Below, in pieces: positions 1-8,792 of a DNA stretch of 15,386 bases; position 1 is the first letter of the stretch, and each line of letters begins with the position of its first letter. The DNA is taken from contig NSJX01000175.1 of NCBI GenBank assembly GCA_002286715.1, forward strand, positions 1 through 15,386. Reading direction: 5' to 3'. The translations under genes were made by a program, and so were the position numbers. The notes beneath the pieces were generated by a model. It saw nothing but the letters and a program-made list of their open reading frames with translations, ran no database searches and was not told the DNA's origin. This DNA comes from Dentipellis sp. KUC8613. Lineage: Eukaryota; Basidiomycota; Agaricomycetes; Russulales; Hericiaceae.

Positions 1-69
1 GCCAGCGGTGGGCTCAGAGGGAGGGGAGGCGGGCTCAGAGGGGGCAGCGGCGGACTGAGTGGAAGACAT
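1..69 (-). CDS. N-terminus of an unidentified gene leaving the left edge (partial)
   Basis: Reading the minus strand from the ATG at 69 gives 23 open codons up to the window edge: MSSTQSAAAPSEPASPPSEP, then TAG. The peptide is rich in Ser, Pro and Ala, with a duplicated PSEP unit. That unit is encoded by the direct repeat seen on the plus strand as GGGCTCAGAGGG at 10-21 and 31-42. The start is supported by context: a TATATA box on the same strand lies about 42 nt upstream, and a pyrimidine-rich stretch separates it from the ATG, as is usual in fungal promoters. A longer reading of this frame back to 502 would run through two of the palindromic repeats and is less likely. No function can be proposed from so short a low-complexity start. 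The call rests on promoter context more than on coding content. Confidence 0.45.
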   Translation of the reverse strand, partial: MSSTQSAAAPSEPASPPSEPTAG

Positions 70-110
70 CGATGAGCGAAGTTGGTTGTTGGGGGAGGAG
101 AGGAGGGACC

Positions 111-118
111 ATATATAA
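111..118 (-). promoter_or_regulatory. TATA-like box of the left-edge gene
   Basis: On the minus strand this reads TTATATAT, 42 nt before the ATG at 69. It is followed by a C/T-rich tract typical of fungal transcription starts. The TATA-to-ATG spacing resembles that of the neighbouring minus-strand gene. Confidence 0.45.
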
Positions 119-386
119 GGACACCCGAATGAAGACGCCGTCGATACCGGGCACTTCAGAAGTGAGGTAGGGACGGAGGCGAGTAAGAATGAATAGAAAT
201 GTGCCTGAGAGGGCGAATGGGCTCGGCGGCGGGGACGTGGAAGCATGGCTATACCAGGGAGAAGCTATATTGAATTCGGTGAGATCGCCGTGATATCGAG
301 ACCCAGGGCTTCGGGCAGCAAGGGGGTGTTTCGGCGGACGATTCATGGTCAGTATTACGTTCGTTCTATGGTGTGACCGCGGCGAC

Positions 387-550
387 GGGCATCGTCGCTG
401 CCCGGGGAGACCGTGCGGGACCGGTTGCGTCAGCTGCAGGATCCGTGTCGAGGGCCGCAGGAACGGGCATCGACGCTGCCCGGGGAGCGCATGTGTGAAC
501 AACGCCGTGGGCGTCTAGTCGTCAGACAGTGACGGGCATCGCCGCTGCCT
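387..550. repeat. Palindromic repeat cluster A (3 copies)
   Basis: Three copies of the 17-bp palindrome lie at 387-403, 465-481 and 534-550, starting 78 and 69 bp apart. All three have the ATCG half on the left and the CGCTG half on the right, so they point the same way. The first two also share the flank CGGGGAG, which suggests local duplication. The third is worn: its centre is GCC and its last base is T. No CACGTG lies between them. Confidence 0.85.
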
Positions 551-652
551 GCGAGACAGGCTATGTTGACACACGGGAAGCACGACGTACAGAACAACAA
601 AAGGAACTCCGATACCGGCTAAGACTACTACAAACACAGTCCGGGGACCCTT

Positions 653-1241
653 CTAAAGCTCATACCCAAACTGCCCAGCCCTCTCCCTCGCAGTCAGCTC
701 AATCGAAGACAGCCGTTGAGTTAACTCATCACAGACGCGAGCAGATGACGCAAGCGCAATGCTCATGTTAAGGAGGATTTGCATGTTGACCACGGCATGT
801 TCCGGCCGAGAGTGGGAGATGTCGCGCAGGCGGAGGGAGAGTTGCAGAACGATTTGGCGGACCGTACTTAGTTGTACGCGAGCGAAGGACGACATGTCGG
901 CCAAATCGACCATTTCAAGATAAACTGGATGGTATGGTGGGGGGGCGGCCTGCGGCGTGGGCTCGGCGTCCGCCGGCGCAGCAAATACGTCTGGATGGTA
1001 GACGTCGAGCTGAAAGAAACAATTAGAACAGAGGCGTAATGATCAAAAATATGCCAAACCTGTGCTGCCTGAGAATGCGTGTCTGTAGAAATGGGATGCA
1101 TATGCATCTGTCCCTGATGAAAACATTCAGGGATTGAGTATAGCGGAATGTGGATCAGCATACCTCTGAGAGGGCGGCACGACGAGGCCTCCCACTGCCG
1201 GTGGGAAGAGAAGGAGGGATGAAGGCAGGACCCAGCGACAT
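653..1241 (-). CDS. Small two-exon gene of unknown function (144 aa)
   Basis: On the minus strand, exon 1 runs 1241-1164 (26 codons, MSLGPAFIPPSLP...) and exon 2 runs 1009-653 (118 codons and TAG). The intron, 1163-1010 (154 nt), has a GTATGC donor, a CTAAT branch site and a TTTCTTTCAG acceptor, and splices in phase 0. The start is backed by a TATATATATA run about 40 nt upstream. The first half of the protein is Pro/Ala-rich and probably disordered. The second half (from about residue 60) is helical in character, rich in Leu, Ser and Arg, with no transmembrane segment or signal peptide. I do not recognise the family. An alternative model would extend upstream through an open frame at 1304-1522 using a 44-nt intron, but that would put a palindromic repeat into coding sequence. 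The gene is divergent from the SNF2 gene. Confidence 0.6.
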
Positions 1242-1280
1242 TGAAGGAATGATGAAAGTTTCCCCTCGGGACTTCAAGGC

Positions 1281-1291
1281 ATATATATATA
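1281..1291 (-). promoter_or_regulatory. TATA box of the 144-aa gene
   Basis: An alternating TATATATATA run on the minus strand lies about 40 nt before the ATG at 1241. It favours 1241 as the true start over an extension into the upstream open frame. Confidence 0.45.
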
Positions 1292-1400
1292 CTGTCCAGT
1301 GACCTATGTACGTACCTCAACACGCGTTATACGCATGTAATATGCCGTGGACAACATGGCACCGAGCGCGATCGCGAAGTTGGTGTTCGACACGCGCCGC

Positions 1401-1417
1401 GGGCATCGACGATGCCC
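1401..1417. repeat. Isolated perfect palindrome copy
   Basis: GGGCATCGACGATGCCC has perfect 8-bp arms around a single central base. Its right flank (CGACCTGG) resembles that of the first copy in SNF2 intron 4 (CGGCCTGG), suggesting a shared origin. Confidence 0.85.
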
Positions 1418-1933
1418 GACCTGGTACAGCGCAGTGCGCGGCTGCTCAAAGCTGGTCACGCGCTCGCCAATTTGGGATGCGGCAATGTCCGTTACCAAGT
1501 GCCTGGGACGGCGCCACTCCACAGGTCTGGCTCATCTGGCGTGTCAGCTATAGTCCCGATCACCTTTACGGATGCAGTGTACAAATGTTATGTGGTAGTA
1601 TGTTATTTTATGTCAAGTCAACCCGAAGGCAATTACATCAAAGAAAGTCGTCCAGTTCCATTGAGCGAAGGCCCGCGCTGGAGAGACGATCGGGCTGACG
1701 AGCGATGGAGACCGGCACGGGGGTGGGGGGCGTGCCAGTCTCCAAAGCGAAGTACAGACGATCGTCCCCTGCGCCGGGCCGAAGCCATTGGGACTGGACG
1801 ACTTTAATTGAGAAAGAGTCATCGATTGCCGGTTACCTATTTAAGTGGCCTCATGTTTCTTATCAAGGCGATCTGGCACGCCGCAGGTAGATGAGGGCGC
1901 TGATAAACAGATTGATCGGCGAGGTGAACGTAG

Positions 1934-1939
1934 TATAAG
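1934..1939 (+). promoter_or_regulatory. Candidate TATA box of the SNF2 gene
   Basis: TATAAG lies about 150 bp before the ATG at 2088, with a C/T-rich stretch at about 2035-2065. A start of transcription after 1950 would avoid the out-of-frame ATG at 1946. This call is weak, because TATTTAAG at 1838 is an alternative. Confidence 0.25.
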
Positions 1940-2087
1940 GATCTCATGCGCGCTAAAGCGGCTCCCCACACCTGCAGCACCTTGCCGTCAGTTGTCCTTC
2001 GCGCCCACACGCGAATTTCTCGAGAACTTCTCATCGCTTACCACTGCTCAAAACTTCTCTCTTACACCGAAGTCGATCAAATTAACA

Positions 2088-5000
2088 ATGTATCCAACAA
2101 ATGCAAGCGCTCTCGCGATCGTCGGCGCGGAACGAGATTGGCCGTGGACACTCGACGCCTGGCAGCGCAGGACCAAAGTAGACGTCGTCCCTTGGTCAAA
2201 GGAAGCCGAAGCCGACCCTCCCGATGGACTCTCAGCCCAAGCCGTCATCAAAATCAGGGCCTTTCTCGAGAAGCTCTGGAGCCTTAGCGAGAAGGAAGAC
2301 AAGTTAAAGTTCGCGAGCGCTAGAGCGCCCTCCGACAGCGTCTCAGAGGGCCGACGTCTCTGGTTGGAATGGATCCGCGATCGTTGGCAGTCGTGGGAGG
2401 TGTTGACCACGATCCGTGAGTTTCTCAGCGGTCGTTCCACCGATCCATGGCATCAGATTGCCTTCGAAGACAGCGGAAAGGTACGTCATATTAGTATTGC
2501 TTTGCCGTGACCGTCTTGTCGCTGAGCGTCTGCGCGTAAAGCTGCCCTCGATGAAGGCTTCCGGTGTCTCCGGCGAGGCCGAGCGCATTGGACATCGGAT
2601 CTTCGGCACCGAGTTCTACGACTATCGAGGGGGCAGGTCTCGCCCGCGTCCCGCCCTCGTGGATTTCATCCGCATGATATTGTCTTTGTACTGGCAGGCG
2701 GAACGCAAAGCTGTCGACCGCGCTCGCGAGAGAGCCTTGAATACAGATGCCACCCTCAAGAAAATGGAAGCCGGTAAGTAATCAAGCCTAATACCTGCAA
2801 ACCTTTCTAGCTCACGCATTGCAGCTATGGAGGAAGCTATGAAAGCCAAGGGGAGGGTGCCAATGAAGGACCTGAAGGCTTACCTTCGCAAAATACAGGC
2901 TGCAATCGAAGTTAACGAGAAACTAGGATACGAGAAGATGATGAACCGCGCAACCGAGCTCAAGGAAACGGTCGTGGGTTGGATGCAGGAGTGGAAGAGT
3001 GCGCCGTCGGCGGAGACGCTGAGCGCACTGAAGGTAGATGGAAGCGCCGCCAGTAAGCCTAACACACGTCTTTGTTTCGCAACTCACCACGTTTCGCAGG
3101 AATGCCGAAGATCCTTCGCGAGGCACTGAAGTTGCTCGCGACTGATGTAGAGGTCAAGTATATTGTACAAGAGCTGAAGAACACCCTGGAAGCCCCGCCC
3201 CTGGAGGACGAGCAACCCGAGCTCGAGAGCGACGAGGAAAAGATCGTGGTGGATTGGGAGGATGGCGTCGACGAATACAAGAACATGACCGAAGACGAGC
3301 TGTGGGAGGCGCTTGGCCTCGCCGAGAAGAAGCAGCTGCCTTTCTTCAATGCCAAGCTCGATCCACTAGGCGTTCGCCATCCTTGGGACGAAGATCAAAA
3401 CGGCGCCGAATGGATCGAGAAGAACGGCGAGGCGTTCACCCCACGGTGGCATCAACTGGTAGGTATTCTAAAGATGCTCGAGAACGCCTTTGCTGGGAGG
3501 CCGATCCTTCAAATGGACGACGTCGGGCTGGGGAAGACTCTCCAAACGATCGGAACAATCATGTGCCTCGCGTGGTTCCGGACTGTATTCGAAGAACACA
3601 AGCGTTTCCCAGGACGTTTCGGTGAGTCCAGCTGGTCTCCCTCTGGGTCCTGAAGTAGGGCATCGACGATGCCCGGCCTGGTGGGCGCAAGGGTCGGCGC
3701 CTGTTAGGGTGCCGCGCGGCTCCTAGCGCGGGTGGATACCGCGGCTGCCAGCGGGCATCGACGCTGCCCGGCCTCCACACGAAGACGAAATCATGCAGAC
3801 TGCTGACTCGGCTGCCTTCATCAGCGCACCGCAAGTGGCAGGGAACTGGGGAGAACATACCCAACCTCCCACACATGATCATCGTTCCGACTGGCCTCGT
3901 TGTTCAGGTAATGCACGAAATCTATCGCTATCTCCAGCCCAAGTCCGTCGATGCTCTGCCATATACGGGGACTCTCATCAAGAGGGGAGCTTGGTTCGAC
4001 AAATATTGGAAGACGGAGCACAGTCCGATACAAAAGATCATGGTCGCATCTTCGCAGGTTTGTTCATGACATTATTTATATGGGTATACTTTACTGAACC
4101 ACTACTTCGCACTTTCCTCAAGGCCGTTATCTCCGATGGCGACTGCATGCAAGCAATGCATAGCCCAGACGAGGAGGTGAAGATGATGCCGGGCAGCGAC
4201 CCTTTGTACACCCAGTCGGTTTACGGCCGAGATTGGCTCACTGTCACCACCGACGAAGCCCATGAATATCGCCGCTTCGGTCGCAAATACCATGCGATCT
4301 TTACTCTCCGATTGCGGAGCAGGTTCTTCGCAGCTCTTACTGCAACCCCTCTGAACACGAAGGCACTAGTAAGTTCATCAATAAGCTTTTATTTCGCAGA
4401 GTAACTGTCTCATACGAAACACAGGACATTTGGAACATTGCACGAATTATGGGTATTGGCTGGTTTCTTGAACACGGCGAGAGCGCACTCGAGATGGAGA
4501 AGGAGCTCGCGTCTGCACAGCGAAAGGACCGCAAGTTCCGCAAGGACAACCCGAACGTCTACAGCGATCACCTCCACGGGCGAGGAGGCACGTACGCGAG
4601 CGAGTCGTCCAAGTGTATGGTGAAATGGATCGAAGTCATCCGCGACCAGTTCAAAGGCTACGTCATCCGGAGGACAATCGCATCTGTGGATCACAACGGC
4701 GCCCCGCTCATTAACCTCCCCCCGTACGTCGAAGTCAACCTCCGCCTCACCCTGTATCCTCGGGAGTACGAAGTCCTCGACGAGCTCGCAGAAGATTATC
4801 TGGAAAGCGGCCGCGGTGCTTCGACAGTAAGTCTCTTTTTCGCTGTTCTTGCATAACCAACGTGGTGGGGCAGCGATGATGCCCGACGACGGGACGCAGA
4901 GATTTGAGGTCACGTGCCCAGCCGTTCCCCTGCACGCACGGGCAGCGTCGATGCCCGGTACGGTGACGCGAGTCAGCGGGCCAACGTGACCGGCAGAGCC

Positions 5001-7880
5001 CTGCTCTGTATGCGGGCAGCGTCGATGCCCGCGGATACGCCTGGGTGGGCTGGCAGCCATGAAATCACGTGACGGTATATGCCCTCGCCGCGCCCCGGGC
5101 AGCGACGATGCCCGCTCTCTGTCTGTGCCTCTCCAGTAGTCAGTACTAACATCGATTCTCGCACATCACTAGGCCTTCTACCTCCTCGGTCGGCGCGGGT
5201 CCCTCCATCCCAATGCTAATCCCTCGTACGCATCGCCCCCCCCGAAAACTAAGGACGACTGGAATACGTCATCCTCCGCAAAGCTTGACACGATCCTTCG
5301 CCTTGTCAAGTATCACCTTGAGGCAGATGGACGTCCGCCAATCGTTATGGCAACAGCTCCGTCTTCTTCTCCCGTATCATCTCCTGTTGAAGGCGAGATT
5401 GACATCGACGACGTCGTCCCTCCAGCTGGCCAGAATCGATTCATATCTCATCCGCAGGAGGGGAGTCGCGATTATTCTGGTATGCCGCCAGACAAAGTTG
5501 TTCTCTACTCTTTCTTTCCCATGAACTTCGACCTCATGACGGGTATCCTGGAGGCTAACGGCATCAAGGTAGCTGCGATGAGCGGCTCTCAATCCATGGC
5601 TATCCGGGCGAGTATTCTGCGGCAGTTTACGCAAAGCGGCCGTGATGGAATCAGGGTGCTCATTCTCTCTGGCGTCGGAACGGTGGGGTTGAATATTGCA
5701 GAAGCTAATATTCTCATCATCGTGGTGAGTGTCGCGATCTTTCGTGCTACTTCGAGGATTTGGCTGACACTGAACAACGTCTTTATTTCCATAGGACGTG
5801 ATGTGGTCTGTGCTCAGCGAGCAGCAACTGATCGGCCGGCTCTGGCGCCACCCTCAGAAGAAGACGGTTCTCGTCTACCGTCTGTTCGGGGAAGGGACTC
5901 CGGACACCCTCATCAACACGCTGTCTGTCGAGAAGGGGCAGTTGGCAGACGCATTCACAAATGTGTCTGGAACACTCAGTAAGTCCCTATTCCATCCGAC
6001 GTGATTGCTATTCAATGCCGTCTGTTCGTAGAGAACTTGATCGACGTCACGAAAGCCGTGGCGGAGGCGACTGCCTCCGACGACGAGGAGGATATCGACG
6101 AGGAAACCGATGAGGAGGATTCCCGGAAGAAGAAGAAAGCCAAGTCGAGGTCGAAGCCAGCAGCGAGGAAAGTTCCCGCCCCGAAGAAGACTCCCGCTCC
6201 GAAGAAGGCGCCGGCTCCAAAGAAGTCCACGCGCGGCAAGCAAGCTACCTCCGAGGCACCGAACGCGGGGCCGTCGAATCCGGCGAAAGAGTCGAAGAAG
6301 GCGAATGCGGACCCACAGACTGAGGGTGCAAATGACGCAAGTTCGTCGGTAACCACTTCGCCCTCGGCTTCGCGGACGACAGGTGGGTACGTACCAGGAT
6401 CGTCAGGCGCAGGCACCAGCGCAGCGGCCCAGTCCTCCACTGCGTCGACCACAGCGATTCAGCAGGGCGAGACTCCACCGACAAAGATGGCTTCCCCATC
6501 CAAGGGCCGACCGAGGCCTCGCCCTGTGCACAAGAAAACCCCCGCTGTCGTTGACTTGGAGTCGGATGAAGAACCCTCTCAGCCGCAAAGGCAGGGACCA
6601 GCCGCACCATCTGGGACGGGCGCAGCGGAGCCCTTGGTTCAAGCTGGCGAGAGTCAACTGTCTGAGAAGGCTCTCGGTAAGCGTCCTGCGGAAGCCGAGG
6701 AGACTCAACTGGACCCCGCTGGTGCAGAGGCTGCCCATGGGACCCCCGTCGCCGACGACGACTTCGACATGGCCGCCGCCCCCGGCCCGGAGCACGAACC
6801 TCTGGAGGACGTCGCTATGGACATTGACTCAGCGGCGGTCTCTGGCCCGGCTGAGGAGCAGAGGGGTCCCTCAAAGCAAGTGCGTTGGGATGCGGCCCAG
6901 TTGGCCGAGCTCGCTCGCGCGGTAGCGAAGGCAACTGACAAAGCTATCGTACCGTCGTCGCAGCCTGGCGAATCGGCCAGCGCCACGATACCCTCCGTGC
7001 AGCCTCCTCAGCTCATCAGCATGCCCCTCGCCGCTCAATTCGCGCAGGAGTACATCGCCATACCCTTCAACGACGACGTCTTCTGGGATGAGGCTGATCC
7101 GGACGAGGAGGAGGCTTACAACGACGTAGTTGCCTCCGGGAATGTTCCTGAACTCGTCCATTTGCAACAGCAACGTCTTGAAGTCACTCTGTCACGGGGT
7201 ATGAAGATTCGGGAATCGTACGGCGTCAATTCGCAGTTAGACTTGATCCTGACGCACGTGGCGGCCCTGCTCGCGCACCGGGTCGAGCAACTCAGGACTG
7301 GCAATTTCAACCTTCCCGTGTCTCACGATCGCTTTAGTGCTGCAGCGAGTCAGATCCTGTCCGTGCGCGTCTCGCGAGCCGGTCCGTCAACCTCCTCTGA
7401 TCGTTCTTCATCTGCATCAATCGCACGAAGCTCGGCGGTTCCGTCTCCAAACATTGGTGATGCACCGTTGCCAGTGTCAACGTCTTTGGTCGATGCATCG
7501 CTGAGGGGGCTCCAAATCGAGGACGAGGACGAAATCGGGTCTCACTTGACCAGTAAGTCTATGCCCCGCTGTACCTTGGAATAGTTTACTAAGTTTCGTC
7601 CATAGCTCCGCAGCCATCCGAGGACGAGGAAGACGAGGGTGCGAAGCGAAAGCCTGAAGGCAGTCCGCCGAGCGGCAAGAAGACGCGCGTGTCCAAACGA
7701 CCGAAGATCGCTGCCGCCCCTCGGAGTGCCAGGCCTCCAGAACATCTCGTTCCCGGTGCCCATCGAGCAAGAGACGATATCACCCGCGAGGACCGCCAGA
7801 CTACTTGGCAAGATATGACGTCGAAATTTAGCTCGACCCAGGACCTGCCGAAGGCTAAGAAAGGCGGTCGTCGTAAGTAG
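2088..7880 (+). CDS. SNF2-family DNA-dependent ATPase (chromatin-remodeller-like helicase), 11 exons, about 1,600 aa
   Basis: Exons: 2088-2480, 2527-2773, 2825-3052, 3100-3621, 3825-4057, 4123-4368, 4425-4826, 5173-5724, 5795-5978, 6032-7552, 7606-7880. All junctions are GT-AG and keep frame. The start has A at -3. Residues 1-320 are helical and unassigned. The ATPase core has Walker A DDVGLGKT (429-436), the Ia-like PNLPHMIIVPTG, DEAH (585-588) within TTDEAHEYR, TATP (614-617), the SNF2-type RRT (705-707), motif V GVGTVGLNIAEAN, and motif VI QQLIGRLWRHPQKK (951-964). These are the SNF2_N and Helicase_C halves, and every main catalytic motif is present. Residues from about 1004 to 1600 are disordered: acidic and Lys-rich blocks, a PAPKK repeat near 1050-1068, and a basic nuclear-type tail (KKTRVSKRPK). 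No RING, HIRAN, bromo- or chromodomain is visible, so it is not an obvious Rad5, Swi2/Snf2 or CHD protein. A nuclear, ATP-driven DNA or chromatin role is inferred. Introns 4 and 7 carry palindromic repeats. Confidence 0.92.
3658..3769. repeat. Palindromic repeat cluster inside SNF2 intron 4 (2 copies)
   Basis: Intron 4 (3622-3824, 203 nt) holds a perfect copy at 3658-3674 and a T/G-type copy at 3753-3769. Both are followed by CGGCCT. The intron keeps a GTGAGT donor, a CTGAC branch site and a TTCATCAG acceptor, and reading resumes in frame at the motif Ia segment. It is about three times longer than the introns without copies. Confidence 0.88.
4868..5113. repeat. Palindromic repeat array inside SNF2 intron 7 (4 copies with CACGTG spacers)
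   Basis: Intron 7 (4827-5172, 346 nt) holds copies at 4868-4884, 4940-4956, 5014-5030 and 5097-5113, starting 72, 74 and 83 bp apart. All four have the AGCG half on the left. The first shows a CpG-to-TpG change (GCGATGATG). CACGTG cores lie at 4911-4916 and 5066-5071, between copies 1-2 and 3-4. The spacer between copies 2 and 3 has the near match AACGTGAC at about 4983. Donor GTAAGT, branch site CTAAC and the acceptor CACTAG remain intact. Confidence 0.9.
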
Positions 7881-8135
7881 ATTTCACTCGCTGTCGTACT
7901 CTCATTCTTGGACAAGCTTCCCCGCCGTTTGTGCCTGCCTCTTCCATATCATCATCATTTCGTACCGTATTTGCTGTGCTCCTAGCTTACAATCATGCAC
8001 CCTTAATATGCGTCCCAACACACCACCCCCCCTGGCCATCCCTACCCTAGCACAATACCATTTATTTTCTTCGGCCTAGCAGTTGAGTAAAATGACTCGA
8101 AATCACAAGTTGCGGACGCAGACCAGCGGTCCTGC

Positions 8136-8389
8136 GGGCATCGACGCTGCCCGGGCCGTCAGGCGGGAGGTAGGTCACGTGACCTGCTGCGGACCCCTTC
8201 ATAGCCCCATGAGGCAGTCCAGCTCCGATTCTGTGTGCCGTCTGCAGGCAGCGACGATGCCCGCGTGCGCTCCCCACGAGGCCTCCGCGCGAGCCTCGCA
8301 AGGCAATGTGATTGGTGGGCACGTGTACAGCCTCGTCGCGCGGCCCCTGTCTTGTGCGGCCGTGTCCACGCCGGGCAGCGACGATGCCC
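8136..8389. repeat. Palindromic repeat cluster with two CACGTG spacers (3 copies)
   Basis: Copies lie at 8136-8152 (T/G type), 8246-8262 (first base A) and 8373-8389 (G/T type). Between the first two is the perfect 14-bp palindrome AGGTCACGTGACCT (8172-8185). Between the last two is CACGTG at 8320-8325. The third copy sits in a longer inverted repeat: GTGTCCACG at 8362-8370 pairs with CGTGGACAC at 8391-8399, with one bulged base. Confidence 0.9.
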
Positions 8390-8706
8390 GCGTGGACACC
8401 CTCAACGTGGTTCCAGACGTAACTTATGCTGCACATCATGGCGAGTTCCTGTTGATAGATCGCATTACATTTTACAAATCGTCGTCTTCTGTTTCAGACC
8501 TGGCACCAACAGTGATCGACCATCGCGGCTTTTATGTCTTTTTCCCTCCTGGTTTCGCTTGAAGTACTCCATCAGACAACCCTCTTATTACATCCTTGGT
8601 GTAGTCGTGTCTGCCAAGCACAATCCGGGGTGCGCTTCGCTCGGCGCGGTTATCCTGAACATGACACTCTTATCACGCAGCCTGTTTGCTGTGTAAAATC
8701 GTTCTC

Positions 8707-8712
8707 TATAAA
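8707..8712 (+). promoter_or_regulatory. TATA box of the 896-aa gene
   Basis: TATAAA lies 81 bp before the ATG at 8793. A C/T-rich run (about 8765-8790) directly precedes that ATG. This favours 8793 over the in-frame ATG at 8718, which would lie almost on the TATA box. Confidence 0.55.
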
Positions 8713-8792
8713 TTGTAGTGCATGCTTTCGCTGCAGTTCACTGCATTTTGCAGCCGTGTAGCGTTCTCTCTCCTCCATCTCGTCTCTTTTCG

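Larger units (their letters stand above)
70..652. other. Intergenic region between the two minus-strand genes
   Basis: No gene is supported here. The stretch holds the promoter of the left-edge gene (about 70-130) and palindromic repeat cluster A (387-550). Nothing else is recognisable in 130-386 or 551-652. Open frames across the palindromes on both strands recur as Gly-His-Arg-Arg-Cys-Pro or Gly-Gln-Arg-Arg-Cys-Pro, which is simply the repeat translated. Confidence 0.5.
1242..2087. other. Divergent promoter region between the 144-aa gene and the SNF2 gene
   Basis: No gene is firmly supported. The region holds one perfect palindromic repeat (1401-1417), TATA-like sequences for both flanking genes, and a TATTTAAG at 1838-1845. 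An open minus-strand frame (1304-1522) contains a hydrophobic stretch (NFAIALGAMLSTAYY) and could be an extra 5' exon of the 144-aa gene, but it spans the palindrome. The plus-strand frames between 1306 and 1890 have no coding character. Confidence 0.45.
7881..8792. other. Intergenic region between the SNF2 gene and the 896-aa gene
   Basis: No gene is supported. About 7881-8100 is pyrimidine-rich and would contain the SNF2 3' UTR. 8136-8389 holds a palindrome cluster. 8400-8700 shows nothing recognisable. The promoter of the next gene starts at about 8700. Open frames crossing the palindromes are translations of the repeat. Confidence 0.5.

Noticed and set aside
35..502. 155-aa minus-strand ORF
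   Set aside because: It crosses two palindromes and the TATA box, and its upstream part lacks coding character. Only the short start at 69, in another frame, is supported.
1306..1890. Overlapping plus-strand ORFs upstream of the SNF2 gene
   Set aside because: They overlap each other in different frames, cross a palindrome, and have no plausible promoter or splice structure.
1845..2087. 81-residue N-terminal extension of SNF2 exon 1
   Set aside because: The frame is open but its composition is promoter-like. The ATG at 2088 has a better context and follows candidate TATA sequence.
4190..4206. CGGGCAGCGAC in SNF2 exon 6 as a palindrome copy
   Set aside because: Only the left half matches. 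The right arm is absent and the sequence encodes part of the conserved ATPase region.
7873..7878. GTAAGT overlapping the SNF2 stop codon as a splice donor
   Set aside because: No coding-like sequence with a suitable acceptor follows before the palindrome cluster, so the TAG at 7878-7880 is kept as the stop.
8083..8696. ORFs across the SNF2/896-aa intergenic region
   Set aside because: They translate the palindromes and GC-rich spacers and overlap in several frames on both strands.
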